Part shown: positions 36,875 to 47,521 of the stretch, piece after piece
Layout of the letters: each line of letters opens with the position of its first letter
Position numbering within the stretch: the first letter of the stretch is position 1
Origin: Flectonema sp. DT1601
Taxonomy: Eukaryota > Euglenozoa > Diplonemea > Diplonemida > Diplonemidae
Reading direction: 5' to 3'
Assembly: GCA_964019425.1 (NCBI GenBank)
Contig: OZ025788.1
Location: 1,364,001-1,428,000 of the forward strand
DNA length: 64,000 nt
The notes under the pieces: model-generated
Seen by the model: the letters and a program-made list of their open reading frames with translations, nothing else
Told to the model about the DNA's origin: nothing
Databases searched by the model: none
Made by a program: the position numbers and the translations under genes

Positions 36875-39811
36875 ATGTATATCACGTTGTTGATATTTGT
36901 TTTATTATTCCCGTCTGTCATTACAGACAATATCGACGACTATCGAGTAGAATGGAGTGACACTACAAAAGGGAAAGGAAAAGTAATTGACACGGCAATT
37001 GGAGCTGGAGGAAGAATTACCGTCGTACTATGCGAGGGAGGTGTTTTTTTCTACAATGAATTTTGGTACTACGAGAGTCAGAGATCTGGAAAGCAAATTA
37101 TGGGATTCTCCCTTCACAGCATCCCAGAAACAATTAACGCTACTCGTATTTCGTTGTCGTCTGAGGCGGGCATCTTAGCAGTTGCGTTTGCTGATGGAAG
37201 AGTTTCTTTATTCAAGATATATTTTAAAGAAGTGTTTCTAATTGCGATTATATCTCCTGATTTTCAAAATCCTACAGTCTCGGATTTGTCAATAAGTAGC
37301 GTGGGTTCGGTTCTGGCTGTCGGAAGAAATCGTATTACCAGCATATACACTTTCAATTCATCATTCTCCCAAACTGATCCACCGAATGCTAACAACAATT
37401 TATCTTATACCAAATTTGATGTAGAACCTCTTCCGGAAGGGGAATCTATTTTATTCGTGTATCTCTCTCCTTCAAGAATTAGTATCCTGAATACTGGAGG
37501 AGTTGTACGAGGATATTACATTACGAAAGGAGGACCAGAAAGTTTTTTTATGAGCGACAAAGATCCGGGAACGTCATGCGACTACACAAACAAATACTAC
37601 AGCGTGGATGTTGATTACACTTACTTTGAAGGTACGACAGCACAGGCATGTGAGAATGCTTGTCTTTTTGATAAAAGATGTACTTCTTATAAAATAACTG
37701 AAGACAATCAATGTACTATTTGGTTTAATGGTAATTGTAATAGTGACCTATCTCGTGGATCAGTATACGATGGCAGGTCAGTACACAGAACTAGATTAGA
37801 AAGACCAATAGCAAGCATCTCATTGACAATCAAATCATCGATTTGTCGTAAATGGGATCAGTGTTCTAATGACCTATTTAATAGTAGTAAAGGGAATACC
37901 CTTCACAAATCAAGGTTATCAGGATTCTTTTTACCGACATATGGAACACTTGGTGCCTTTTACAGTAGTGAAGGTAAACTTAGTGGAGTTTGGAGATTAC
38001 TTCCACCTTATGGGAATGCCAAACCCTGGGTGCTGTATCAGTCAACAGATATTGAAGGCTTCACTGCTAGTGAATCCAGTAAGTTAGTATTTGAAATTAC
38101 AAATGGAACTCTTCCTTCACAACTCAATCTCGCAATTAAAAGTTTAGAATTGAGTCACCCTGAAGTATTGGGATCAGCAAATACAACATTTCAACTCAAC
38201 GATATTAACTTTAGTTGTGGATCTGATACTTCAGATGAAACAATTCAAGTGACTTCATCACCAAAAGGATCTGAAGTATTAATATCATTCAGAGGTTGTA
38301 TTAAATTAATTGCTGCTGACAGAGCTATTACTCCAAATGAACAATTCAGTTCAAAGTGTCTTAACAAACCAAGTCTGTTTGCTTCATTATCTCTTTGTAG
38401 AGATGGATCTTATTGTAAAGGTGATAACTGTTGTAGTACTAAGTCAGGTATTCTTGGATGTCCTCCAGAGACTCCACTCTTATGCAAACAATCAACTTGT
38501 GGAGATTCAGGAAACGAACCCTGTTGTTCAACAACTTGTGAAAAACTTTTGGGTGAAACAAAATGTTACAAAAAAAATCACAATATCAGATTCGAAGAGG
38601 CACGGACGACGGAAAAAATATGTACACCAGGATTCGATCTTGTCACTAACGAGACAGAATGTTTAACAGCAGTACAGCACTTGGATCCGACAGCTTCGAA
38701 CACTTCGATAAATGTTGTGATTGCGAAATCAGAAGAAGAAGGATTAACAACAGACCTACCATACTGCTACTACGATGAGAATAAATCTATTTATATTTAT
38801 AACAGTATCGGTATCAGTGATTTTATATCATTTCAGCAACTTGGTAAACACATTCCTTCACAAATAACACCTATATGCATGCTAGAGAGTTATGTAGTTG
38901 TTGGGTTTAAGAATACGAAATGTTTTGATGTATTTAATTATCCTAACATTAGAAGTGAAGCAATCTGTAGAGATGCTCACTATCAGATTACAATTAGAGA
39001 TCCTATTCCGCAATACAAAGGAGTCGAGTGGGGTGGGTACATCGATGCTTCAAAACGTAAAGAATGGCCCAGCGGTTGTTTTTATTCACCAGAATTAAAT
39101 AAAATAATGTTCAACTACATAGACGAAAGTAGTTATACAATTGTTAATAACTTCGTGTCGATATGTAGTACTCGACTTGATAATTATGATTGGGTACTTC
39201 CACAGAGTGGAAACAGTGATAGTCATATAGTTACCATACTAATTATGATTTTGGCTTTTTCAATATTTTTAGTTTTCATTCTGCTGTGGTTTCGTTGGCA
39301 TAAAGAACACAATTCCAGAATGGCAGCTCTACGTGAAATCGGACCTCACATTGAAACAGTTGATGTTGCTGCTCACGTGAAGAAGTATAGCGAGTACTTA
39401 GAAACTCTCATCATTCCATTCATACCTCCTGAAGAAGCAAGCACTGACTGCTCAGTGTGCCTCGATGCTCTTTGTGACTTAGACTGCGTTTGTCTCCCAG
39501 ATTGCTCTCACATTCATCACTTGGAATGCTTGATGGAGTACGTTATATTTAGGGTTGAAAAGGAGCGGAAGAAATATCCGAAGTGCCCGTTGTGCAGAAA
39601 GGAAATTCGACTTCCAAAGAAAAAGGAAAGTCTCTGGAAACGATTGCAAGATGATAAACGAGAAACTACCGGAAATAATGAAAACGAGATGGATGCAAGA
39701 GGAGAATATGAAGTTGCAGAAGATAACAACAGCGCGATCGACCTGCTGTCAGACGGAGAAGAACCGGGCAACGACCTTCATTACGTTGAGTTACACGACG
39801 TCGCTGAGTAG
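36875..39811 (+). CDS. Type I membrane RING-finger protein with PAN/apple-like ectodomain
   Basis: Protein of 978 residues. A signal peptide (MYITLLIFVLLFPSVIT) is followed by a repetitive beta-rich region to about 220 that may be a propeller (alternating VLAVG/ILAVAFADG strands). A PAN/apple-like module spans about 234-292 (six Cys including ACENACLFDKRCTSY). A Cys-rich patch follows at about 500-570 with CC pairs. One TM segment lies at about 784-808. In the cytosol a RING finger spans about 858-907: CSVC, then DCSHIHHLEC, then KCPLC. The acidic tail follows. RING fingers of this kind recruit E2 enzymes and ubiquitinate substrates; the ectodomain may sense a ligand at the surface or in endosomes. 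Topology fits PA-TM-RING proteins, but the PAN-like ectodomain is different. Confidence 0.85.
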   Translation: MYITLLIFVLLFPSVITDNIDDYRVEWSDTTKGKGKVIDTAIGAGGRITVVLCEGGVFFYNEFWYYESQRSGKQIMGFSLHSIPETINATRISLSSEAGILAVAFADGRVSLFKIYFKEVFLIAIISPDFQNPTVSDLSISSVGSVLAVGRNRITSIYTFNSSFSQTDPPNANNNLSYTKFDVEPLPEGESILFVYLSPSRISILNTGGVVRGYYITKGGPESFFMSDKDPGTSCDYTNKYYSVDVDYTYFEGTTAQACENACLFDKRCTSYKITEDNQCTIWFNGNCNSDLSRGSVYDGRSVHRTRLERPIASISLTIKSSICRKWDQCSNDLFNSSKGNTLHKSRLSGFFLPTYGTLGAFYSSEGKLSGVWRLLPPYGNAKPWVLYQSTDIEGFTASESSKLVFEITNGTLPSQLNLAIKSLELSHPEVLGSANTTFQLNDINFSCGSDTSDETIQVTSSPKGSEVLISFRGCIKLIAADRAITPNEQFSSKCLNKPSLFASLSLCRDGSYCKGDNCCSTKSGILGCPPETPLLCKQSTCGDSGNEPCCSTTCEKLLGETKCYKKNHNIRFEEARTTEKICTPGFDLVTNETECLTAVQHLDPTASNTSINVVIAKSEEEGLTTDLPYCYYDENKSIYIYNSIGISDFISFQQLGKHIPSQITPICMLESYVVVGFKNTKCFDVFNYPNIRSEAICRDAHYQITIRDPIPQYKGVEWGGYIDASKRKEWPSGCFYSPELNKIMFNYIDESSYTIVNNFVSICSTRLDNYDWVLPQSGNSDSHIVTILIMILAFSIFLVFILLWFRWHKEHNSRMAALREIGPHIETVDVAAHVKKYSEYLETLIIPFIPPEEASTDCSVCLDALCDLDCVCLPDCSHIHHLECLMEYVIFRVEKERKKYPKCPLCRKEIRLPKKKESLWKRLQDDKRETTGNNENEMDARGEYEVAEDNNSAIDLLSDGEEPGNDLHYVELHDVAE

Positions 39812-41693
39812 TTGATATCCACCAGCTGGAAAGAAATACTACTTTCAATTCCTTCATCCTCCTCCTTGAGAATAAAGGAAGCAGAAAAAGTAGAAATATT
39901 TTCTATAAAAGTTCCAACGATCCTACTCTCCGAAAATAATGTGTTCTGTTTTTTATGTTTTTTATTACTCTGTCTTTCTTAACAAATAATTCTACTTAAT
40001 AGAGAAGTTTAGTCACCTTTACTTTACTAAGATTGGAGAGGACCCAGGACGCAGATGAAGATATTATTGCACTGCGTTGTCCTTCACAGAAGAAGAACGT
40101 GTAATACTATAGTTAATGATGTGGAAAAAAAAAGAAAAAAGGTGAGAATTATTTTGTAATTTTGTTTATTTGTTCTTGCGTTTGTCTTAAAATAACTTGA
40201 GAAAGAAAAAAAGAGGATACGGCGATAAGATTCATTTATTTGTTATCTTTTTTTTATTTTTTCTTCCCTTACTAAGTTGCTCCATAAAATAACAACAACA
40301 ACAACAACAACTGAAACTACCATAGATTTAATACCCTCGGTGTTTGTCTCATATAGGCAAAAAGGGTTGAGTTTAGTGGGTCTATGTGGTCAGTGTGAGT
40401 CCCACGATGTTACCCTGTGAGCTTTTTCTGATTATTGGCTTCCTAGGCTTCGTAAATAAATAGGGTGACACAGCAGTAAAAGGGGAAGGCTTTTTTTAAA
40501 GGTTTTCATTGTTTGGTTTCACAGCTAGTTTACCAACACCACCGACAGCATTGATTTGTTTGTTCTCTAAAACGGGTGGTTTCTTTTTTCTGTTGAAAAT
40601 ATAATAAAGTTTCGTATTCAAGGTTTGAACTCTCTGTCGTGTTCTTTATACGTCAGTTGAGTGTTTTCTGTGAGGAGGGTAGAAGCTACTTACGTTGCTG
40701 CTGCTGTTAGTTTATTGTTATCGGCGATGCGCAAGTAATAACTTCTATCAATGTTAGACTCATTGTGTTTTCTACTTCTCTTCGCAGTTTTTTGTTCATA
40801 TTTTGTTTGTTTTCTTTTTTTTAGTTTTTTTTGTATTGGCTGACCAAAAAAGTAATATTGCAACCACCTCCACTTCTACCTAACAAAATAGGATTCTCAA
40901 AGTTGTGTGTGGTTTGGTGTTGCAAATATTCTTTTCAATAAAAGCCGTCTGTCACCTTCCCTTTCCCTCCCCGTCAGTCAAGTGTCAGTCTGAGAGTTCC
41001 TTAGAGAGATCAACCGAAACTGTTGAAGGACTCACAATATGTATCAAAATAAATCAATTGTGCTCAATTATTTTTTATCCCAAAGTTGGCAAACAACCTG
41101 TTTTTCCGTTGCTGTTTTTGTTTTTGACACAGAGTCCCACTAATATTGTCAGGTTGTGATGTTTGTGGTAGTCCATAAGGAACTCACATTAGTACTTTGA
41201 TAGGTAACCCACACACCGTCTTTGTTGACCTCGTGTACAGGTTTATAGTAATTCGTTTTGTTACTTTTCTTTTTTGAGTTTTTATGTTGTCTTCTTGGTA
41301 TTAAAAAAAGAAAAAAAAAATTGAGGGGGGTCAATACGTTTTCCCTATGATATGATTATTTTCTTCTATTCTCGTCTTGCGAGTTGTTTTTTTTTTTTTG
41401 CTAAGAGAGGGAAAAAAAAAAAAAAAAAAAGTCTAACTCCCTTCAGCTATCTATCGACTGTTAATCACTGTTATTGTACATAACTTCTGTAACGTCGCAA
41501 TATATATATTTGAGTTGATTGTTGTTGTTGTGAAATATCTTTTTTTTTTCTTTTCTTTTTTTTTTTTTTTGAAATAGCAATACTTTACGTGTATTGCGTA
41601 CTTGTCACTGCAGATTGCAGTTGATCCTCGGCGGCAGTTGTTTTTGTTTTTGTTTTTTTTGTGACGAATTTTAATTTTTCATTTAACAGTAAC
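39812..41693. other. Intergenic, 1.9 kb homopolymer-rich spacer
   Basis: Long poly-T and poly-A runs, a (CAA)n run near 40295 and ATATATAT near 41500. No supportable gene; short frames have no domains. CATTTAACAG ends at 41689, four bases before the next ATG, an acceptor-like site. Confidence 0.5.
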
Positions 41694-42269
41694 ATGGAAG
41701 ATATTCAAGAAATAGCTTTGGAATACCAACAAGAAAAAGAATTAGGTGTTGCCAATAATAAAGAAGAATGGATTGTGATGCGTCAGAAAGTAGTTCAACT
41801 TGCAGAACTTCTCGGAAGGAAGATTGGAAAACAGGAGATTAGAAAAACTTTATTAAATGCTGTTGAGAAGTTGGATGAAGAATACGAATTCGAACCAGCA
41901 AAACCACAAGAAATGGAATTAAGAATATCACCATCAGATGGTATGCCGTATTCAAAAACTGATTTCCAATTATACTACATGAGTGAATGGGAATCTGAAT
42001 GGATCAAAGCAACTGTTTACAACAACACTTCTCAAGAACAACGAAGATACCTTGGAACCTGTAGACAGTTTGAGAAATACTTTGGTAAGTCTTTATGCAG
42101 GGCTTATTGGAAAAACGCTCCTATCGCTCGCGAGATGACGTCTGCTCATCCACAGCTTCGCTGGTTCGAATCCGCCTCGACGGGATCGAAATCTGATTTC
42201 TTACAATACTTCGGATTTGAGATATTCGAAGAAATGTGGAATCTTGCGAAAGATGCTCCTCAAGAGTAG
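41694..42269 (+). CDS. Hypothetical protein, 191 residues
   Basis: The frame opens at a GTG at 41661; I take the ATG at 41694, four bases after an AACAG acceptor-like site. The N-terminal half is an amphipathic, charged helix region (KVVQLAELLGRKIGKQEIRK). The second half is mixed with aromatic residues (DFQLYYMSEWESEWIKA) and ends in acidic residues. No signal peptide, membrane segment or known family. Codon use matches the neighbouring genes, so I consider it real. Confidence 0.65.
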   Translation: MEDIQEIALEYQQEKELGVANNKEEWIVMRQKVVQLAELLGRKIGKQEIRKTLLNAVEKLDEEYEFEPAKPQEMELRISPSDGMPYSKTDFQLYYMSEWESEWIKATVYNNTSQEQRRYLGTCRQFEKYFGKSLCRAYWKNAPIAREMTSAHPQLRWFESASTGSKSDFLQYFGFEIFEEMWNLAKDAPQE

Positions 42270-42664
42270 AGCAGCTGACAAACCAAAACATGTTCAAATT
42301 ATTACTTCAGCAAACAAGAGGGCATTCCTTCTTTTATTGTCGACTCTCTTAGTGCGTCTCTTTTTGTTATTTTCTTTTAAGATTTTGATGTTTAGATTCT
42401 GTTTGGATTTATTTTAGTATGTCAGACGTAGTTCTGATCCACAGTTTGTGATGTGAGAGATAAATCTAAATTTATGAATACTTTTACGTCTCTTTTTGTT
42501 ATTCTGTTTTAAGATTTTGATGTTTAGATTCTGTTTGGATTTATTTTAGTAAGTCAGACGTAGTTCTGATTCACAGTTTGTGATGTGAGAGATGAATCTA
42601 AATTTATGAATACTTTTACTTTACTTTACCTTTATAATAATATCTTCTAAGTCAGGTACCTGTG
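42270..42664. other. Intergenic containing a tandem duplication
   Basis: Spacer of 395 bases, most of it the 132-bp tandem duplication listed next. TTCTAAGTCAG ends at about 42654, ten bases before the next ATG. Confidence 0.5.
42355..42618. repeat. 132-bp tandem duplication, two copies
   Basis: 42355-42486 is repeated at 42487-42618 with only a few substitutions. Each unit contains TTTTAAGATTTTGATG and ends GAATACTTTTA. It is noncoding and lies between two genes. Few differences imply a recent event. Confidence 0.9.
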
Positions 42665-43864
42665 ATGGGAATCCCAACCTTCGGCAAGACCGTTCTGTCA
42701 GACCTCCTTCTGGCAGCAGTACGAGCAACTGGATCTCAAGACGGTGCCGTATATGTTGTCAGTGATAAAGGAACGTTTGATAAAGTTGCTGAAATTGGTT
42801 GCATGCCAAAAGGAGGAGAAATACTGGCTGAATCAGTGCAACAGTCAGACTTATCAATAAATTATGGCTGCCTGTTACCTGACGACTCAAACAACAGAGC
42901 TCTTCAATATGGAACAATAAATAACAAAACAAACATGTCGAGATCGTATTCATGTGTTACAATTGTTATTCCAGATAAAGTTGGGTCACTACAAGTTCAA
43001 AAACAAGGATCGTACACAGAAGAACAACTGACGTTGTTAGCTGTCACGTCAAAGCTGCTGAGCTACTGTTGTGGAACAGCTGGAACAAAACCTTTTAAAA
43101 AAAAGAAATTAATCAACAGCGGTGTTTACTTTATTAAAAAAGTAGAAAATGACATTCAACCTGACGGAATTGACTTGTCGAAACCTTGCAAACTGTTGGC
43201 TGATTCTCGAGCCTATCACAGTAGTTTAGCAGCTCTGCTTTCTATGAAAACATCAAAACTAAATAAAACCGTTTCTGAAGTTCGTGAAATGGAACTCAAG
43301 TTCGAGTCCCTGTTGAAGGAAAATTCAAAATCTCTGGAAGAGATATCTGTTCTTAGAAAGAAGTTAGTTAATAGTGAAGAGAAATGTCATCGATTGCAGA
43401 AAGAAGTAAAAGATCTTCGAGGAGGTTGTCTTCAAGAAACACAAGTTGACAACAACTCAAATGTTGGTTCTGAGAATGGATTGAAATTAACTTTAGAATC
43501 ACCCACTTCACTTGGTGATGATGTTGGAAGAGGTACTCCCGATGTAGATTCTCAAGCATTCGCTTTCTTCAATTCAACGATAAAGTCTGAAGGTCATAGC
43601 GTGTCTTCTGTAATTTCCTATTTGACTTCTCAAAGGAGTCCAAAGCCCTGCCAACACATCCTCTTCACTCCTCACTTTGCAGATCGAAAGTCCAGAAATG
43701 ATAATAAAACTATCTCAGTCACACCTTCTGTACCTCCAACTGTTAGAGTAAGAAGAGGAAGAGGAATGTCATCAAACTTGAATAGAATGGATACAAATAG
43801 TCAAGAACGTTATCCTTTTAGAAACACTTTTAACAGAAATAGAATAGTGCAAGTAGAAGCTTAG
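42665..43864 (+). CDS. GAF-like domain plus coiled-coil protein
   Basis: Protein of 399 residues from the ATG at 42665 (the frame itself opens with a GTG three bases earlier). Residues about 1-140 show a GAF-like pattern: an N-terminal helix (LLLAAVRATGSQDGAVYVVSD), a central insertion, strand SCVTIVIP, and the terminal YTEEQLTLLAVTSKLLSYCC helix. GAF domains bind small molecules or mediate dimerisation; no ligand residues can be assigned. A coiled coil spans about 195-260. The rest is Ser/Arg-rich and disordered. The GAF call is from pattern and would need structure prediction. Confidence 0.6.
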   Translation: MGIPTFGKTVLSDLLLAAVRATGSQDGAVYVVSDKGTFDKVAEIGCMPKGGEILAESVQQSDLSINYGCLLPDDSNNRALQYGTINNKTNMSRSYSCVTIVIPDKVGSLQVQKQGSYTEEQLTLLAVTSKLLSYCCGTAGTKPFKKKKLINSGVYFIKKVENDIQPDGIDLSKPCKLLADSRAYHSSLAALLSMKTSKLNKTVSEVREMELKFESLLKENSKSLEEISVLRKKLVNSEEKCHRLQKEVKDLRGGCLQETQVDNNSNVGSENGLKLTLESPTSLGDDVGRGTPDVDSQAFAFFNSTIKSEGHSVSSVISYLTSQRSPKPCQHILFTPHFADRKSRNDNKTISVTPSVPPTVRVRRGRGMSSNLNRMDTNSQERYPFRNTFNRNRIVQVEA

Positions 43865-44494
43865 CTGAATAATTCTTTTTTGGTTTCCACCAAAGGAATG
43901 CTCTTATTGGGTTCCGATGATTATTTTTGTGATGTTTAATTTATTAACTTATTTCCCCTCCCTTCCTTCAGGCAGCCGCTACGGCTCCTTCTCTAAATCT
44001 AAAATGTGATACCGATACGTCAACGAGGCTACTTGTTATTTATATCTTCGTAGCCATACTTATCCAAAGACTGAGTAGAAACTCCCTCTCTCTAAGGATT
44101 TGATTAAGGAACCTGTTGTTTGATAGGAATCTTTAATTTACTGAAATAAAAAAAAAAAGAACTCCATTTCCCCAACCGAGAAAGAATCAAGAAAACCGTT
44201 TTTTTAGTTTATTATACTACTTCCCCACCCTCTTCTTTTTTTTTTTGCTTTTTTTTTTTTTCCCTCCAAAGTTTTCCTTTTTAACCCCTCACTCACAAGA
44301 ACTTTAAAAAAAAAAAACCCTAAAAAAAAAAAAAAAAGAACAGACAGTAAATCCAAAAGAAATATAAGTATCAAAAAATAAGAATAAGAAGAACACTAAA
44401 GTCGAGAGATCAGAGAAACTAAAAAAAAAAAAAAAAAAAAAGAAAAAAGAAATCAGTAAAAGCCAAAAAAGAAAAGAAAAACTAAACAATTCCA
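43865..44494. other. Intergenic, homopolymer-rich
   Basis: Spacer of 630 bases dominated by A and T runs (several of 10-19 bases between 44140 and 44450). No gene. A minus-strand open frame at 44304-44642 is low-complexity Phe and not called. Confidence 0.5.
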
Positions 44495-45573
44495 ATGAGG
44501 AGTGAGATGAACACTTCTTCTGGGAGCCTACCATGTTCCGAAAAGACTCAAAAGAGTACGTTGTACAGAAGCTGTTGTACAAGTAGAGGAGTCGACTGCA
44601 CAAGTTGCGATGAAAGTCCGTCGCCGTCATCGACGTCATCAACGGCTGGTGATAATTTCATTTCTCAGCTTGAGGAGGGTTCTTGCCAACTCCTTGACGA
44701 TCCATGTGTCGGTGGTACCTACATTGTTACCGATTCTACTGGAGCACCCCTCGCTATTACCAAACCCCGCTCAGAGGAACCTGGAATGAAAGAGAATCCA
44801 AAAGGGTTTACTTCTGAACCAAAACCAGGGTTCACTCCTGGAGAAGGTTATAAAAGAGAAGTAGCTGCTTACTTACTTGATTATGGAGGATTTGCTGGTG
44901 TTCCTCAAACAGTGCAATTTGAAGATGGTAGCGCTCAGAGGTTTGCTGTTCATGATAAGCAGTCGTGGGATGTACTTCCTGGTAGGTTTGATTCTGAGTC
45001 TGTGAGAGCAGTCGCTCTACTTGATTTAAGATTATTAAATTGTGATCGTCATGGTGGTAACCTTCTCGTACATAAAGAAACACTAATACCAATTGATCAT
45101 ACCTACATCTTACCTTCATCACTTGCTGAACTTGATTATGAATGGATGTTCTTCCCACAGTCAAAGACTCCATTCACGACTGAAGAACTTTCATACATTC
45201 GCTCCCTCGATTACGAACAAGACAGCGCTATTCTGTCTTCCCTCGGAATCGAACCGGAGTGCATAGAATTTCAATCTGCAGCCACCATTACGGTACAAGC
45301 TGCTGCAGAGTTGGGAATGACTCCAAAACAGATGGGTCAGTTTTTTATGCGTCAACAAGAAACCTGTCCAAGTGGACTGGAATCGGCAGTTGAAGCCAGC
45401 CGTAGTAATTTATCTGAGGGAGGTGATATTGATCTTGGGTGTGTATTGTTATCTTTTCTTATTGAAGTGTGTTTTCAACAAATTCACTTTCCAATAATAC
45501 AAAAAAAAAAAAAAACAGAAAATTTACAAAGCTTGTTCCAGTTGCCCTTAAGGAGTGGTTGGCAGAGAACTGA
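44495..45573 (+). CDS. PI4K-gamma/UbDK-like phosphatidylinositol kinase-related protein
   Basis: Proposed exons 44495-45438 and 45519-45573 (80-base GTGTGT...ACAG intron, phase 2) give 332 residues ending KFTKLVPVALKEWLAEN. The first 55 residues are Ser/Cys-rich. The kinase fold starts with GGTYIVTDSTGAPLAITKPR (nucleotide loop and Lys), then GEGYKREVAAYLLDYGGFAGVP (helix with Glu). The catalytic loop is LLNCDRHGGNLLVH (about 185) and the metal-binding motif PIDHTYILP (about 206), the DxH/Y variant seen in the plant PI4K-gamma group. Those plant proteins often act as protein kinases and carry N-terminal ubiquitin-like domains, absent here. Unspliced, the frame continues through a poly-A stretch, supporting the intron. 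Confidence 0.85.
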
Positions 45574-47521
45574 GGGGTGCCATTGTGTTGACACATTATT
45601 CTTCCCCTTTTCGCAATAACTAACCCTGCTATGGTTAAGTTGGCGGTTGGTTTCAGTCGATCAGCGATTGCTGTTTTGTAAAATCCCCTTACCGCGCGAA
45701 AAGCCTCCGTTTTTATTTTTTTTGAAAAAACTTTTGTTAGTTGGCTTCTCAAGAAACATGCTATCCTGATTTTGTGAAGTTGGCGGTTCCCTTTTAAAAA
45801 TCCCCACTTGTCCATTTGCGTATGTTATTTCTTCCACCAGCCTAGTGAGATAGTTTCCGTAGAACCACTTGTCGGGTTCGATTTTTATAATTACTTCTAA
45901 TAATCTATAGACATTGTTTTTATTTTTTTTTTTTAAATAATTCCAAATCTTCTGCCAAAAAAGAAGACCTCTCAGTTTATCCTTATTACTTATATTTGAG
46001 TTGTTCTTGTCATACTATCGTCCCTTATTAAGTTTTAATAAGCTCCTTCCCCGCATGCCCCGTATCAACGATTCATAGTAGTGGTGTTGGCTGTGTTGTT
46101 TCTTTTTTACTACGGTATGCATTTTTTATTCTTTTTTTGTTTATGAGTTTGCAATTTTAGGAAAAAAAACATTACGTCACTGCTTTTGTTGCCTTTTCTT
46201 AGCATTTTCCATAGTTGACGCTCCACCGTATTTTTAAGTGAAGTTTCAAGTGTGAAAATGCTGTGTGAGGAAAAGATTTTTTTTTTTTTTTTAAATTTTC
46301 CTGTTTTGTTTTATTATTCTTTTGAACAATTGTGTCCCTGTAGGTTTTCGTGTCTGCAGGGGGGGGGGGTTTTTTTTTTAAAAAAAAAACAAATCTGCAT
46401 AACAAACAAGAAAAAAAAAGAAGAAAAAAGTAGAGATCGGACTTATTCATTGTTGCTGTACTGTTAGTCGTTTTGTTCAATGCATTTGAGATGGTTTAAC
46501 GTTGCGAGAAAGTTATGCTTTTTGGAGAATACGGAAAGTAATAATAATCTCAAACATGTGTCGAAAAAATATGGAAGTTTAGCAACACACAAAAAAAAAA
46601 AAAAAAAAAAAAATTATCATATCATCGCTTTGTCCCTCTCTCTTCTCTTTTACTTTGTCTCCTGTCTCTTAAACTGGTGTGTTTTTGCACACCAATTAGT
46701 CAGCATCTTACTGCACTCTTTTGTGACATGCAAAACTGACTGTAGTCGGTACTCCATTGTTTTGTATCACATGGTTTTGAATTCTTATTACCTCTCTGGT
46801 AGTACTCGATGTGAATGGAAATGTCTTTGGTTGGTGGTAGATATCATTTATTTTTGTTTTTGGGCAATCTCTTTTTTCCCCGTCCCCGCAGCGTTTTTAC
46901 TTGTTTTTTTTTTTTTTGGAATCCTCTCTTCTCTCGCCGGAACGTTCTTAGATATTCAGTTTTTCCCTTCAGGCTGTATGCCTAAAGGAAGGGTTTTATG
47001 TACCGCATTGCGAACATGTAAGTTTGATACCCGAATAGTGCATTACTCGTGTCGGGAGAGGTTTATCGGCTCTCTTGTTGATCGACGCCCAAACCCACGA
47101 CTCTGTAATTGTATTTCTGAAGGTATCAAATGAAGGTTGTTTTATATGGAAATTGAAAAAAAAAAAGAAAAGAAGAAGAAGAAAAAACGAACAACAGGAG
47201 CTTACTTTTTCTTGTTCTTTGATTTGATCAGAAGTAAGCTACTTGAGCTTTCTTCTGAGTGTCATGTCTTGTCCCTTTGTAAAAGTAGTTCGAACCTCTG
47301 CCTCTGTTCTGTTGCCTTCCCCGTGTTGTGTTCTAGTGAGCGATCTAATTAGGAATTTTTGGAGGAAAAAGAAATAGATGAAACAATAGCTGCTACCTAA
47401 AATATATATTTCTTATTTTGTATAAACAGGATCGCTACCAACACATCAATCAATAGTAGAGGATGAATGTCAACAACAGCAATCATTATTATTAATATTT
47501 ATTTCAGAACTAAAGATAGAC
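45574..47521. other. Intergenic, 1.9 kb homopolymer-rich
   Basis: Many poly-A/T runs and a G10T9A9-like run near 46360. An ATG frame at 46480-47133 (217 codons) is open but passes through a 21-A run and T-rich DNA and looks like chance; it is not called. AATAAT/ATTATT-rich sequence precedes the next gene. Confidence 0.45.

Noticed and set aside
40290-40312. (CAA)n run considered as a regulatory repeat
   Set aside because: Ordinary short microsatellite in a low-complexity spacer.
44304-44642. Minus-strand Phe/Ser-rich frame
   Set aside because: Produced by A runs on the + strand; low complexity only.
46480-47133. Open frame of 217 codons on the + strand
   Set aside because: It runs through a 21-A run and pyrimidine-rich DNA, has Lys and hydrophobic runs from homopolymers, and shows no domain. 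It looks like chance.
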